Shown here piece by piece: positions 18,235-26,059 of a DNA stretch of 38,531 nt; position 1 is the first letter of the stretch; each line of letters opens with the position of its first letter. This DNA is from Marinilabiliales bacterium (GTDB lineage: Bacteria > Bacteroidota > Bacteroidia > Bacteroidales > SZUA-534). The stretch lies in the NCBI GenBank assembly GCA_003512955.1, contig DOTG01000049.1:1-38531 (forward strand), in the 5' to 3' direction. The position numbers and the translations under genes are program-made. The notes beneath the pieces were generated by a model, which did no database searches, was not told the origin of the DNA, and saw only the letters and a list, made by a program, of their open reading frames with translations.

Positions 18235-20154
18235 TTATTTTTTAAGTATCATTTTTCTCGTAGTTGAATAATCTCCAACCTTTAATTGATAGAAGTACAA
18301 TCCTTCGGGCAATAAACTTCCATCAAAATTCACATGGTGTTCTCCTGAAGGTAATCTATTGTTAATCAGGGTGGAAATTTTCTTTCCTGTATAATCTAAA
18401 ACATCCAATACCACCAATGCATCTGACAAAGTATTGAATTTAATGGTTGTTAATTCAGAAAATGGGTTGGGATAATTCATCAAACCCAATTCACTGCTTA
18501 CTTCTTGCAATACAGTATTCGGATCAAGAAGGTTGTTACCTGCTTCAACCATAATAAATTGAATCGACAAGGCCGGCACATCCAGTTTTATGGTATTTTC
18601 AATTAAATATGCATTTGCCGGAATTGTCTCAAGGGTTTCGCGAGGGCCCCATTGTGTTCCTGAAGGGCCCACATCATTAACGGATACGAAATACGAAAAA
18701 TCGCCATTATCGGTGCCACCAGTTAAAGAATAATTATAATATTGATTTCCAACACCAATATTTAAAGGATCAATTTTTACTATCTGGGCTGATTTCCCTT
18801 TGTTTACAAGAACAATCCCGGTTTCTCCGGATGCAAATCTGGAAGCATAAGCCAAAATGTTAGTATTGTTTGAGGTTGCTGAAATGGCATGATCTCCGGT
18901 AAATTTCTGCTGATAATAAGCATAATAAAAATCCGGCCTTGGCTGCCACCTTAAACTGTTGTTATCTCCCAGATAAAACATTGCATCCTCGCCGCTGGCA
19001 AGTAGCCATCTTGCACCCAATCCAAAATTATTCTTAATAAATTCATTAAACAGGATAGTCGCCTGCATGCCATTGATATATGACCGCCCCATGGTTTCAT
19101 TTGCAGAATTATAGTTTATATTATATTCTGTTATGGCTACAGGCTTTTGAAAACCATTCTTGTTGGCGATATCCTGCTGAATAAAGCTGATGTTTTTCTT
19201 GGGTTCAGTTGATGCAACCGTCAATAAGTTTTGTGCATTTGCATCCTTTCCAAAATAGTTGTGCATCACGTAGAAATCGGCAGCATCGCCAACTTCGCTA
19301 AACACTCCTGCATTCCAGGTACGATCCACCGAATTCCAGCTTGTTGAGCCATCAAAATGCAATACCTGTGCGCCGATATATATTTTAGCACCCACCTCAG
19401 TTGCTGCTGCTCTCATCGAATCGGCAAAAACTTTAAAATGCTGGCCATAAAGCTGACCGGTAACAATTTCTGGCTGTCCATCCTTATTGGCACTGGTATC
19501 GATCTTCCAACCGGCTTCCCATGGACCGGCATTTTCGTTTCCAAGCTCCCAGAATTTAGTACGGCCATTATCGTAGCGCACCCATTCGGCGGCCAGATGG
19601 GCAGCCTGCGCTACGGGGTCATCGCTCAACCCGTAACGGGCATAGCCATAATTGACTGTTATGAGTCCTTGTGAACCGGTTTGCTGACGTAATTTGTAAT
19701 AGTTCGCCGTTGTAGTGGGCCAGTCATTTTTTCCTGAAATAGCGTAAAATTTTGTCCTATTTCCCGATGAATCGTAAGCAGAGTCAGGTACATCGGAAGG
19801 AGCCCCATCCCAGAAAAATATATTGGACCAGCTCCCCCCCGGGAAACGGATTAAGGAAGGATTCAACAATTTGGTGTTTTCAACAAATTTGGTTTCGCCT
19901 GTTACATTTCCAATCCAAACAGCCGTTGCATTCCCAAAAACGTATTTTGATATTTGGCCAAGTGTGTCGGCAGATAATGTAACTTTAACAGTTGTTGAAT
20001 TCGTAGTTTTGTCTGCAGCTGCTGAAACTGGTATTGTGGCATTTTTTGGTGCAAAATCATCTAAAAAACAATTTTGGCTTTGTGCGAACAGTGATGTTGT
20101 GCAAACGAGCACAATACCCAGGGATGCTGAAATTTTAAGTTTAAAGTTTTTCAT
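18235..20154 (-). CDS. Clan GH-A glycoside hydrolase (GH51-like, arabinofuranosidase candidate) with T9SS sorting domain
   Basis: Exported protein of 639 aa from ATG at 20154, a start chosen because the signal peptide (MKNFKLKISASLGIVLVCTTSLFAQ) begins there; an upstream ATG at 20178 adds 8 residues. The barrel shows LIRFPGGSWSNIFFWDG, then WELGNENAGPWE with likely acid/base E207, and PVAITEYN with likely nucleophile E343. The FPGG step, GNEN and TEYN layout is that of retaining clan GH-A enzymes such as GH51/GH79-type arabinofuranosidases, but I cannot assign a family with certainty. A beta-sandwich follows (about 415-545). Residues about 560-639 (MNYPNPFSELTTIKF... GLYFYQLKVGDYSTTRKMILKK) are a T9SS type A sorting domain, so the mature enzyme should reach the cell surface or medium. 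Confidence 0.78.
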   Translation of the reverse strand: MKNFKLKISASLGIVLVCTTSLFAQSQNCFLDDFAPKNATIPVSAAADKTTNSTTVKVTLSADTLGQISKYVFGNATAVWIGNVTGETKFVENTKLLNPSLIRFPGGSWSNIFFWDGAPSDVPDSAYDSSGNRTKFYAISGKNDWPTTTANYYKLRQQTGSQGLITVNYGYARYGLSDDPVAQAAHLAAEWVRYDNGRTKFWELGNENAGPWEAGWKIDTSANKDGQPEIVTGQLYGQHFKVFADSMRAAATEVGAKIYIGAQVLHFDGSTSWNSVDRTWNAGVFSEVGDAADFYVMHNYFGKDANAQNLLTVASTEPKKNISFIQQDIANKNGFQKPVAITEYNINYNSANETMGRSYINGMQATILFNEFIKNNFGLGARWLLASGEDAMFYLGDNNSLRWQPRPDFYYAYYQQKFTGDHAISATSNNTNILAYASRFASGETGIVLVNKGKSAQIVKIDPLNIGVGNQYYNYSLTGGTDNGDFSYFVSVNDVGPSGTQWGPRETLETIPANAYLIENTIKLDVPALSIQFIMVEAGNNLLDPNTVLQEVSSELGLMNYPNPFSELTTIKFNTLSDALVVLDVLDYTGKKISTLINNRLPSGEHHVNFDGSLLPEGLYFYQLKVGDYSTTRKMILKK

Positions 20155-20221
20155 GTCAATAACATTTTTGTTTTTCAATATAATACATCGATAAAATATA
20201 AAACTGTACTTTCCATTGCCG

Positions 20222-20276
20222 TGAAACCCTCATGTTTTTATATCCTTTTGTGTAACTATCCTGCATGAGGGTTTCA
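20222..20276. repeat. 13-bp perfect inverted repeat in an intergenic gap
   Basis: TGAAACCCTCATG at 20222-20234 is exactly complementary to CATGAGGGTTTCA at 20264-20276, with a 29-base loop. It lies in the roughly 295-base gap between the GH44-like gene (stop at 20450) and the GH51-like gene (start at 20154), the largest gap inside the cluster. On the plus strand the second arm is followed by a T-rich run (TTTATTTTTT), so it has terminator shape in the antisense direction. In the sense transcript it would be a stable stem without a U-tract. No Bacteroidota -7 box (TAnnTTTG on the minus strand) was found in this gap. Confidence 0.6.
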
Positions 20277-20449
20277 TCTGTTTATTTTTTCAAGGTCACT
20301 TTGCTTGTCCCGCTTTGCAATAGCATACTCTATAAATAAATACCAGCTATTTGCATACAATTTGTTCCCGATAGCTATAATTTCATTTACTCTTATACAA
20401 TGAGTATTTGTTATTTTGTAGCTTCGTATTCAATTGCCCTGCAAATTTT

Positions 20450-22339
20450 TCAATGTTGAATGGCAAATCGTTGCACTTCATTGCCGAATTTAATAAAATA
20501 TAAACCTGCCGGTATATTGCTTGTGTTAATTGTATAATCGTAAGTTCCTGATTGTAAGTATTCAACAGCTACTGTTTGTCCTTGATAATTTAACAAAACA
20601 ATGCACCCGCCATCGTAAAGCGGAGCATAATTAACATACGGACTGTTCATCTGAATCTTCAACTGATTGTTAGCAGGGTTAGGAAAAATAGTTATTTTAT
20701 CTGTCGGTTTTTTGTGGCCCGGGATATCGGTTGATGCTGCCTTCAGTATAACTGCTGTTGTTGAAAGAGCAGGAACTGTGATAGTAAGCGAATTTGAAGC
20801 CACCGCAACTGAATCTTGCTTTAGTGCGTTGTCTGTGTGCGACTTAAACGTCTCTGAAGCCGGCAAAGAGGCCAACTGCAAGGTTTTGTAATTTCCATCG
20901 GTAACCGATAATCCGTTCAAATTAATGGTAACCTTATGTGGGGCGTTCATGTCGCGGTTCACAATAATAACCGTCATCGAGTCGGCTGTTTCATTCACGG
21001 TAGTGTAAGCTGAAACGGTATTTTCGAGCGAAGAAACGCTGGAAACGCTGTAATTTTTGGCATACCGGCTGAACAGGTGCAACGATTCCCACATACCATT
21101 GAACCAAGTCCAAGGCGAAAAGAATTCGACACCGTTGTTGGCAAATGTCCCAAGGTGGGTGGAATAAATAACCGAAGCAAGGTTGGGTTCGCTAGGTCCT
21201 GGGCTCCATTCGCTAAGAGCAAGCGTAATGCCATGTCCTTCTCCGTAATGCTTTGTTAACCAATCTTCTACTCGTTTAAAAATATATTCCTTTTTCAGCG
21301 ATTCGTTCCAGCCCCCATTAATGGTCTTTAAACCATTTGCACCAGGGTAAATATAGTCTTTATCGTAAAAAATACGATGGTTCTGAAGGGCATCATTATC
21401 TGTTGGTGCATAAGGGTAATGGTGAATATCGAAAACATCCAGCACTCTGATACCCGATGCTTTTTCCTCATCGGCGCACCGCTTAATGAAATACTCGAAC
21501 CAGGTATAGTAAATCCCATCTATTCTTATACTCTCGCTTCCCCATTTATACCATTGCCATTCGCTGGTGGTAACCGGTCCGCAAATTTTAACTTCGGGGA
21601 ATCTGGCACGCGCTTTTTTGGCCACATCAATAAATTTATCCATAAATTCCGATGCAGGCAGAAGCCCGTCTGACATTACATCATCGTGGGTGCCGTCCCA
21701 TATATCGCACTCATTGTCCATGCTCCAATATAATAATTGGTTTTTGTTTAATCCCAAGCCACCAGTACCAAACCAGTGTTCTAATATTGCAACAGTTGAA
21801 TCGGATGGCCATTCTTCGGTATAAAGATTGACATCGCCTTCCTGTACGAGTACTATTTTGCCATCTACTGTATCAATAATGCCACCACCGGCTAAATTCC
21901 AGCCAACACCTTCCCACCATTGTGAATTATTATAGCCCCAGTCGTTGAAATTATAGGCGTTGGTTGAGGCCACCCTGCCAAGCAACTGAAATGCAAACAT
22001 TCCCTGCATGTTCGGGTAGTTCGTTGATATTGTTTTTGCGGTTTTATCCCAATCATTACCATAAACATTGTTATACCAGTCGGGGTGGCTTGAAATTTTT
22101 TTGCGCCAGTTATATTTGGTTGCATTATTACCGCCATTCATGCGTGAAAAACGCAACCCTGCATCTTTATAAAATTGCGTTGGCTTGTCAAAAGTGTTGT
22201 TGCGCCCATAAATATAGGGTGATACTGCCTTTTTATCTTGATTGGCATTTACCGTTATGGTAACATCTTGCGCATTAGCATTGCTTACAGTTAAGTATAG
22301 CCCCAGCAATGATAAGAAAGTAAATTTAAAATTCTTCAT
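20450..22339 (-). CDS. GH44-like endo-glucanase/xyloglucanase with T9SS sorting domain
   Basis: Exported protein of 629 aa with a signal peptide (MKNFKFTFLSLLGLYLTVSNANAQ). It matches the GH44 plan: a start VSPYIYGRNN, then FSRMNGGNNATKYNWRKKISSHPDWYNN (GH44 enzymes have a GGN-x-x-T-x-YNW motif), and SMDNECDIWDGTH with likely acid/base E210, where characterised GH44 proteins have DNEP-x-x-W. The nucleophile is probably E377 in LALSEWSPG. The 167-residue spacing between the two glutamates is close to that in GH44. The Cys in place of Pro in the NEP motif marks it as divergent. The C-terminal barrel partner is a beta-sandwich (about 425-535). Residues about 545-629 (TIFPNPANNQLKIQM... GLYFIKFGNEVQRFAIQH) are a T9SS domain. 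GH44 members hydrolyse beta-1,4-glucan, often with a xyloglucan preference, so this is the likely backbone-cleaving surface enzyme of the set. Confidence 0.8.
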   Translation of the reverse strand: MKNFKFTFLSLLGLYLTVSNANAQDVTITVNANQDKKAVSPYIYGRNNTFDKPTQFYKDAGLRFSRMNGGNNATKYNWRKKISSHPDWYNNVYGNDWDKTAKTISTNYPNMQGMFAFQLLGRVASTNAYNFNDWGYNNSQWWEGVGWNLAGGGIIDTVDGKIVLVQEGDVNLYTEEWPSDSTVAILEHWFGTGGLGLNKNQLLYWSMDNECDIWDGTHDDVMSDGLLPASEFMDKFIDVAKKARARFPEVKICGPVTTSEWQWYKWGSESIRIDGIYYTWFEYFIKRCADEEKASGIRVLDVFDIHHYPYAPTDNDALQNHRIFYDKDYIYPGANGLKTINGGWNESLKKEYIFKRVEDWLTKHYGEGHGITLALSEWSPGPSEPNLASVIYSTHLGTFANNGVEFFSPWTWFNGMWESLHLFSRYAKNYSVSSVSSLENTVSAYTTVNETADSMTVIIVNRDMNAPHKVTINLNGLSVTDGNYKTLQLASLPASETFKSHTDNALKQDSVAVASNSLTITVPALSTTAVILKAASTDIPGHKKPTDKITIFPNPANNQLKIQMNSPYVNYAPLYDGGCIVLLNYQGQTVAVEYLQSGTYDYTINTSNIPAGLYFIKFGNEVQRFAIQH

Positions 22340-22356
22340 TTTTAATTAATTTAAGT

Positions 22357-24315
22357 TTATTTTTGAGTAATCCCTTTCCAATCATCAGTCCTGAACGGTA
22401 CAGCAGGTAATCCTTCCGAGTTAACCAGGTTGCATTCAGGGTTATCGGCCCAGGCATATCTCACGGCCTCGGGATTTTCAACTTCATCACAATAAACAAC
22501 AAGTTCATTGCCTTCAATTACTGCCTTTGCCCAGTGAAACTGTTTATCTTCTCCGGCAATGGCAAAGCCTTTTACTTCTTCTCCATCGCTTGTTGACAGA
22601 CCTGAACCTATGCTCGAAAAGCGGATACGAATGCGATTTCCTTCCTTTCGATACGATCTATACATCGGTCCTGAACTAATAATACCATCCTGTTTGTAAA
22701 CTGTTTTATTGGCAATTAATGCCAGGCGGCGGCCAACTTCCTGTTTGTTAAGTGGATGAACACTGCCGGCGTCCCCAATATCAATCGTGCAGGCCATACC
22801 CGTATTGGGTAGCGATAATGCCATTGTTTGCGCTTCTCTCAATTCAGCCCATTCACTCTCGGATGGAAGTGGTTTTCTTTCCATATAATTGGCCAACTGA
22901 ACGTATAAAAAGGGAAGATTGCCCTGCTGCCAGTGTTTTCTCCAGTCTTTAATCAGCATGGGAAATAATTCACGATAGTTGTAAGCTTCTTCAGCATTCG
23001 ATTCCCCCTGGTACCACAAAAATCCTTTGATACCATAAGGTATAAGCGGGTTTATCATTGAATTGAAGAGCACGGTGGGATACCCCTGGTTACCTGACAT
23101 TTTCGGAATAAGAGGCTCAAGGTCTTTTTCATATAACCATTTCCCGGCTAGAGTAATCTCCATTGAACCATCGGTAATATAAATATCGTTGGCCGGATTT
23201 AAACCGCCTCCGCCCCACAACATGGCTATTCTGACAGCAATTGTATTTTCACCTGATTGAACCAATGTTGCCGGTATAGTGTAGGAATGAGTAGCATTAC
23301 CAAACCATACATTCTTACATATCTCATTACCATTGAAATATAGCGAGTAGGTCATTTCAGGATGTCCCAGATTTATGGTAAGATCTTTCCCTGAATAAGA
23401 TTCTGGCAACGATAACTTTTTCCGCATCCAAACCATCCCTTCATAATATCCTATCCCGAAATTCTTTAACACATTTGGCATCGCAATTTCTGTCCAACCA
23501 CTATCATCATAATCAGGAGCGGTGAATATTTTTTCCGCATTATTTTGCGGATTATAGACAATATCCCAAAAACGTACCTGTTTCAGGCTGTCTCTTACTA
23601 TATCGTCCCGGTTATAATGGAGCGTATCAGCACTGAGCGTCCATTCCCTGGTAATGGGCGATGTAAGCAACATCTCCCTGCTTGTCCAGGGCTCAATCCT
23701 GGTACCACCCCATGTGCTTTGAACAATGCCAATCGGCACATTTTGATCAACATGAATTTTACGGGCAAAAAAGTATGCAACCGCCGACAACTCCTTCACA
23801 GAGATAGAATCGCAAACTTTCCATCCACTTGTTGATATATCCGTCTGTGGTTTTATTTCGTTACTATGATCTACAATTAAAAAACGCACTTGTGGGAAAT
23901 TGGCATTAGCTATTTCTACACTAGCATCTTTAGCCTGTTGTACCTGCCATTCCATATTTGATTGACCGGAAGCCAACCAAACATCGCCTATAAGGATTCC
24001 GTTTAATACTACTCCTTCACTTGGTTTAGCTTCTTCGTAAATTTTGAGCGTATAGGGACCTCCTGCTTTAAACTTTGGCAAATGAACCGTCCATTTCCCT
24101 TCCGGGTCTGCTTTTGCGGTCGATTTTGTATTTCCCAGTTCTGCTATTATGTTCGCTCCCGGAGTTGAAATCCCCCAAACCGGAATTTCCAGCTCTCTTT
24201 GCAAAACCATGTTATCTCCAAATACTTTAGGCAAGGACACTTGAGCCTGACACTCTTGATGAAAGAATAGAGCCAATATAAAAATCAAACCAAGAATTCG
24301 TAATTTAAACTTCAT
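22357..24315 (-). CDS. Sialate-O-acetylesterase-family (CE20-type) SGNH acetylesterase
   Basis: Predicted carbohydrate O-acetylesterase of 652 aa with a signal peptide (about 1-24, ending ECQA). Block I is WLASGQSNMEW with nucleophile S119; block III is FLWYQGESNAEEAYNY; the Asp/His end block is DIGDAGSVHPLNK with H520. A jelly-roll segment (about 260-370, with WMRKKLSLPE and YFNGNEICKN) interrupts the SGNH fold, as is common in this family. The annotation 'sialate O-acetylesterase' is historical. In plant-polysaccharide loci related proteins (CE20) remove acetyl groups from xyloglucan or other hemicellulose side chains, and the gene context supports that role. Gap to the GH44-like gene is 17 bases. 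Confidence 0.88.
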   Translation of the reverse strand: MKFKLRILGLIFILALFFHQECQAQVSLPKVFGDNMVLQRELEIPVWGISTPGANIIAELGNTKSTAKADPEGKWTVHLPKFKAGGPYTLKIYEEAKPSEGVVLNGILIGDVWLASGQSNMEWQVQQAKDASVEIANANFPQVRFLIVDHSNEIKPQTDISTSGWKVCDSISVKELSAVAYFFARKIHVDQNVPIGIVQSTWGGTRIEPWTSREMLLTSPITREWTLSADTLHYNRDDIVRDSLKQVRFWDIVYNPQNNAEKIFTAPDYDDSGWTEIAMPNVLKNFGIGYYEGMVWMRKKLSLPESYSGKDLTINLGHPEMTYSLYFNGNEICKNVWFGNATHSYTIPATLVQSGENTIAVRIAMLWGGGGLNPANDIYITDGSMEITLAGKWLYEKDLEPLIPKMSGNQGYPTVLFNSMINPLIPYGIKGFLWYQGESNAEEAYNYRELFPMLIKDWRKHWQQGNLPFLYVQLANYMERKPLPSESEWAELREAQTMALSLPNTGMACTIDIGDAGSVHPLNKQEVGRRLALIANKTVYKQDGIISSGPMYRSYRKEGNRIRIRFSSIGSGLSTSDGEEVKGFAIAGEDKQFHWAKAVIEGNELVVYCDEVENPEAVRYAWADNPECNLVNSEGLPAVPFRTDDWKGITQK

Positions 24316-24350
24316 TGTAAGTTGGGTTTTTTTTAAACCATATAAAAGAT

Positions 24351-25925
24351 TTATCTTGAAGGTACAGTCAACTTTCTGGTGGCATTAAACTCACCTGCCT
24401 GCATGGTATAAAAATACATTCCAGGCTTTAGCTTTTCTGTGTTATAGTCAATTTCATGTTCGCCTGCTTTATATGTTCCCTCCACTGGTTTATCAATAAG
24501 TTCGCCAATTGAGTTAAATAACTTTAAGGAAACAAAAATTGTGTTTGGCATTTTGAAAGTGATGGTAACGTTTCCATTTGAGGCAGGATTAGGATAAATT
24601 TGTTCTAATCCGTATCCATTATCGTTTAATTCATTTATATTGGTAGTGGTAATATTGGGCACACATAATTCCTGAGCCTCTTCTCCTGTATCAATTGGTT
24701 CTATTTGAGAATTTTTAACCACAATTTTGTCAAGCATGACACCATCATCAGATAAAGCAATGCTAATGGAATGATCGCCAAAAGTTAAGTTGAGATTTTT
24801 TATTTCTATCCATTCCCATCCGCTGGTGGTTAAATCATTAAATAATTCATATTCCCCATTGTCTACTTTAACCCAAAACGATTTTGGGCCGGTACTGGTG
24901 GTTTTAAAATGTCCATATACATACCAGTTAGCATCGGTACTTAGCGAAACGTTCATTTTTACCATGTTTGAATCATTTGATGCCGAAACTGTTTTATCAG
25001 AAATAACATAAGCCGAATTTGAAGCATTATCATCGGCTAAAATTTTAATACCGTCACCTACCGTTCCGCATTCAGCTTCTGTATAGTCAGCTTCATATCC
25101 TATTAAAGAAAGCATTTCAACTGCATAGCGCTTTCCGAATTTTCTGTAGCCCTCTGAATCAAAATGCGCAGCATCCTGTCCGGTACAATCTTCTGATGAA
25201 ATAACATGCGCTGTTGGAATTGAATCGGGTAACCTGTTTATAACCGTATTCATACCTGAACAACAATTGCCAGGAATAGATAGTAACTCACCAGCCAATA
25301 AAGGAACCGAATCAGCATCTAAAGAAAGATCGGTCATCATATCGTTGTATATTTTTTTTACGTACGATAGCCATTGTACCTGACCCGTGTTTGTTTCTCC
25401 CTGGTGCAAAAGAATCCCTTTGATAACACCATCGTTTTGTGCCAATTTTGCATTGTCGATAATATATTGATATGGATTTCCACCATAGCCAATTACCTGT
25501 GAAGTAAACCAGTTATCGGTAGATGTCGAATCATAGTCCACGTACATTTCCTTATCAAACAGTCTGATGTCGCAGCCGGCAATTGAAATATTGATAATTC
25601 CCACAGTAATGCTGTCAGGCAGATTGGCAACCATTGTCCTTCCAAAATAATCGGCAGGCGAAAGACCTGAATAACATTGGCACAAAGGGGGAACAGCAGT
25701 ATACCATGTTGCTTTTTCTCTGTTCAGGTTTGCACAATCCAATGTCTGGAATACCTTGAAACGGCTGTCCACTGTCTTGTCCTGACTTTCAATTGCTCCT
25801 GCACCATGCATATTCGATTGTCCAAAACAGAGGTAGATATAAAAATTAGAGTCTTGTGCATACGATTGTAGATTCAGTAAAAGGAAACATACAATAGCTA
25901 AGATAAAAGTGTTTTGTTTTTTCAT
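24351..25925 (-). CDS. CE6-like SGNH acetyl(xylan) esterase with beta-sandwich and T9SS sorting domain
   Basis: Exported esterase of 524 aa with a signal peptide (about 1-23, ending QSYAQ). The catalytic domain (about 27-275) has CFGQSNMHGAGA with nucleophile S37, LLHQGETNTG, and a D-x-x-H pair at D251/H254 (GQDAAHF), which is the DUF303/CE6 pattern. Several Cys residues (CANL, CQCYSG, GNCCSG, DCTGQ) suggest disulfides, consistent with an extracellular location. Residues about 285-410 look like a carbohydrate-binding beta-sandwich (TDANWYVYGHFKTT, SFWVKVDNGEYELFNDL, GDHSISIALSDDGVMLDKIVV), CBM35/6-like by feel. Residues about 446-524 (IYPNPASNGNVTITF... KLTVPSR) form the T9SS domain. It sits directly upstream of a second esterase, pointing to an acetylated substrate. 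Confidence 0.88.
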   Translation of the reverse strand: MKKQNTFILAIVCFLLLNLQSYAQDSNFYIYLCFGQSNMHGAGAIESQDKTVDSRFKVFQTLDCANLNREKATWYTAVPPLCQCYSGLSPADYFGRTMVANLPDSITVGIINISIAGCDIRLFDKEMYVDYDSTSTDNWFTSQVIGYGGNPYQYIIDNAKLAQNDGVIKGILLHQGETNTGQVQWLSYVKKIYNDMMTDLSLDADSVPLLAGELLSIPGNCCSGMNTVINRLPDSIPTAHVISSEDCTGQDAAHFDSEGYRKFGKRYAVEMLSLIGYEADYTEAECGTVGDGIKILADDNASNSAYVISDKTVSASNDSNMVKMNVSLSTDANWYVYGHFKTTSTGPKSFWVKVDNGEYELFNDLTTSGWEWIEIKNLNLTFGDHSISIALSDDGVMLDKIVVKNSQIEPIDTGEEAQELCVPNITTTNINELNDNGYGLEQIYPNPASNGNVTITFKMPNTIFVSLKLFNSIGELIDKPVEGTYKAGEHEIDYNTEKLKPGMYFYTMQAGEFNATRKLTVPSR

Positions 25926-26059
25926 TTTTTCAGTTTACAGTTACTTACTTTTTATAGTTTATTTCTCTCAAATTTTAGTCCTTGATGGAATGAATGTTAA
26001 CTTTCTTTTATTTCCGGCAGGGGCTATTACGGAAAACCCTGTTGAAAAAAATTTCATCA

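Noticed and set aside
20383..20565. 60-codon minus-strand ORF overlapping the GH44-like 3' end
   Set aside because: Out of frame with the T9SS domain it overlaps; no features of its own.
26012..26036. TTTCCG/CGGAAA inverted repeat between the GH31 and CE6-like genes
   Set aside because: Only 6 pairs with a 13-base loop and no U-tract; too weak to call.
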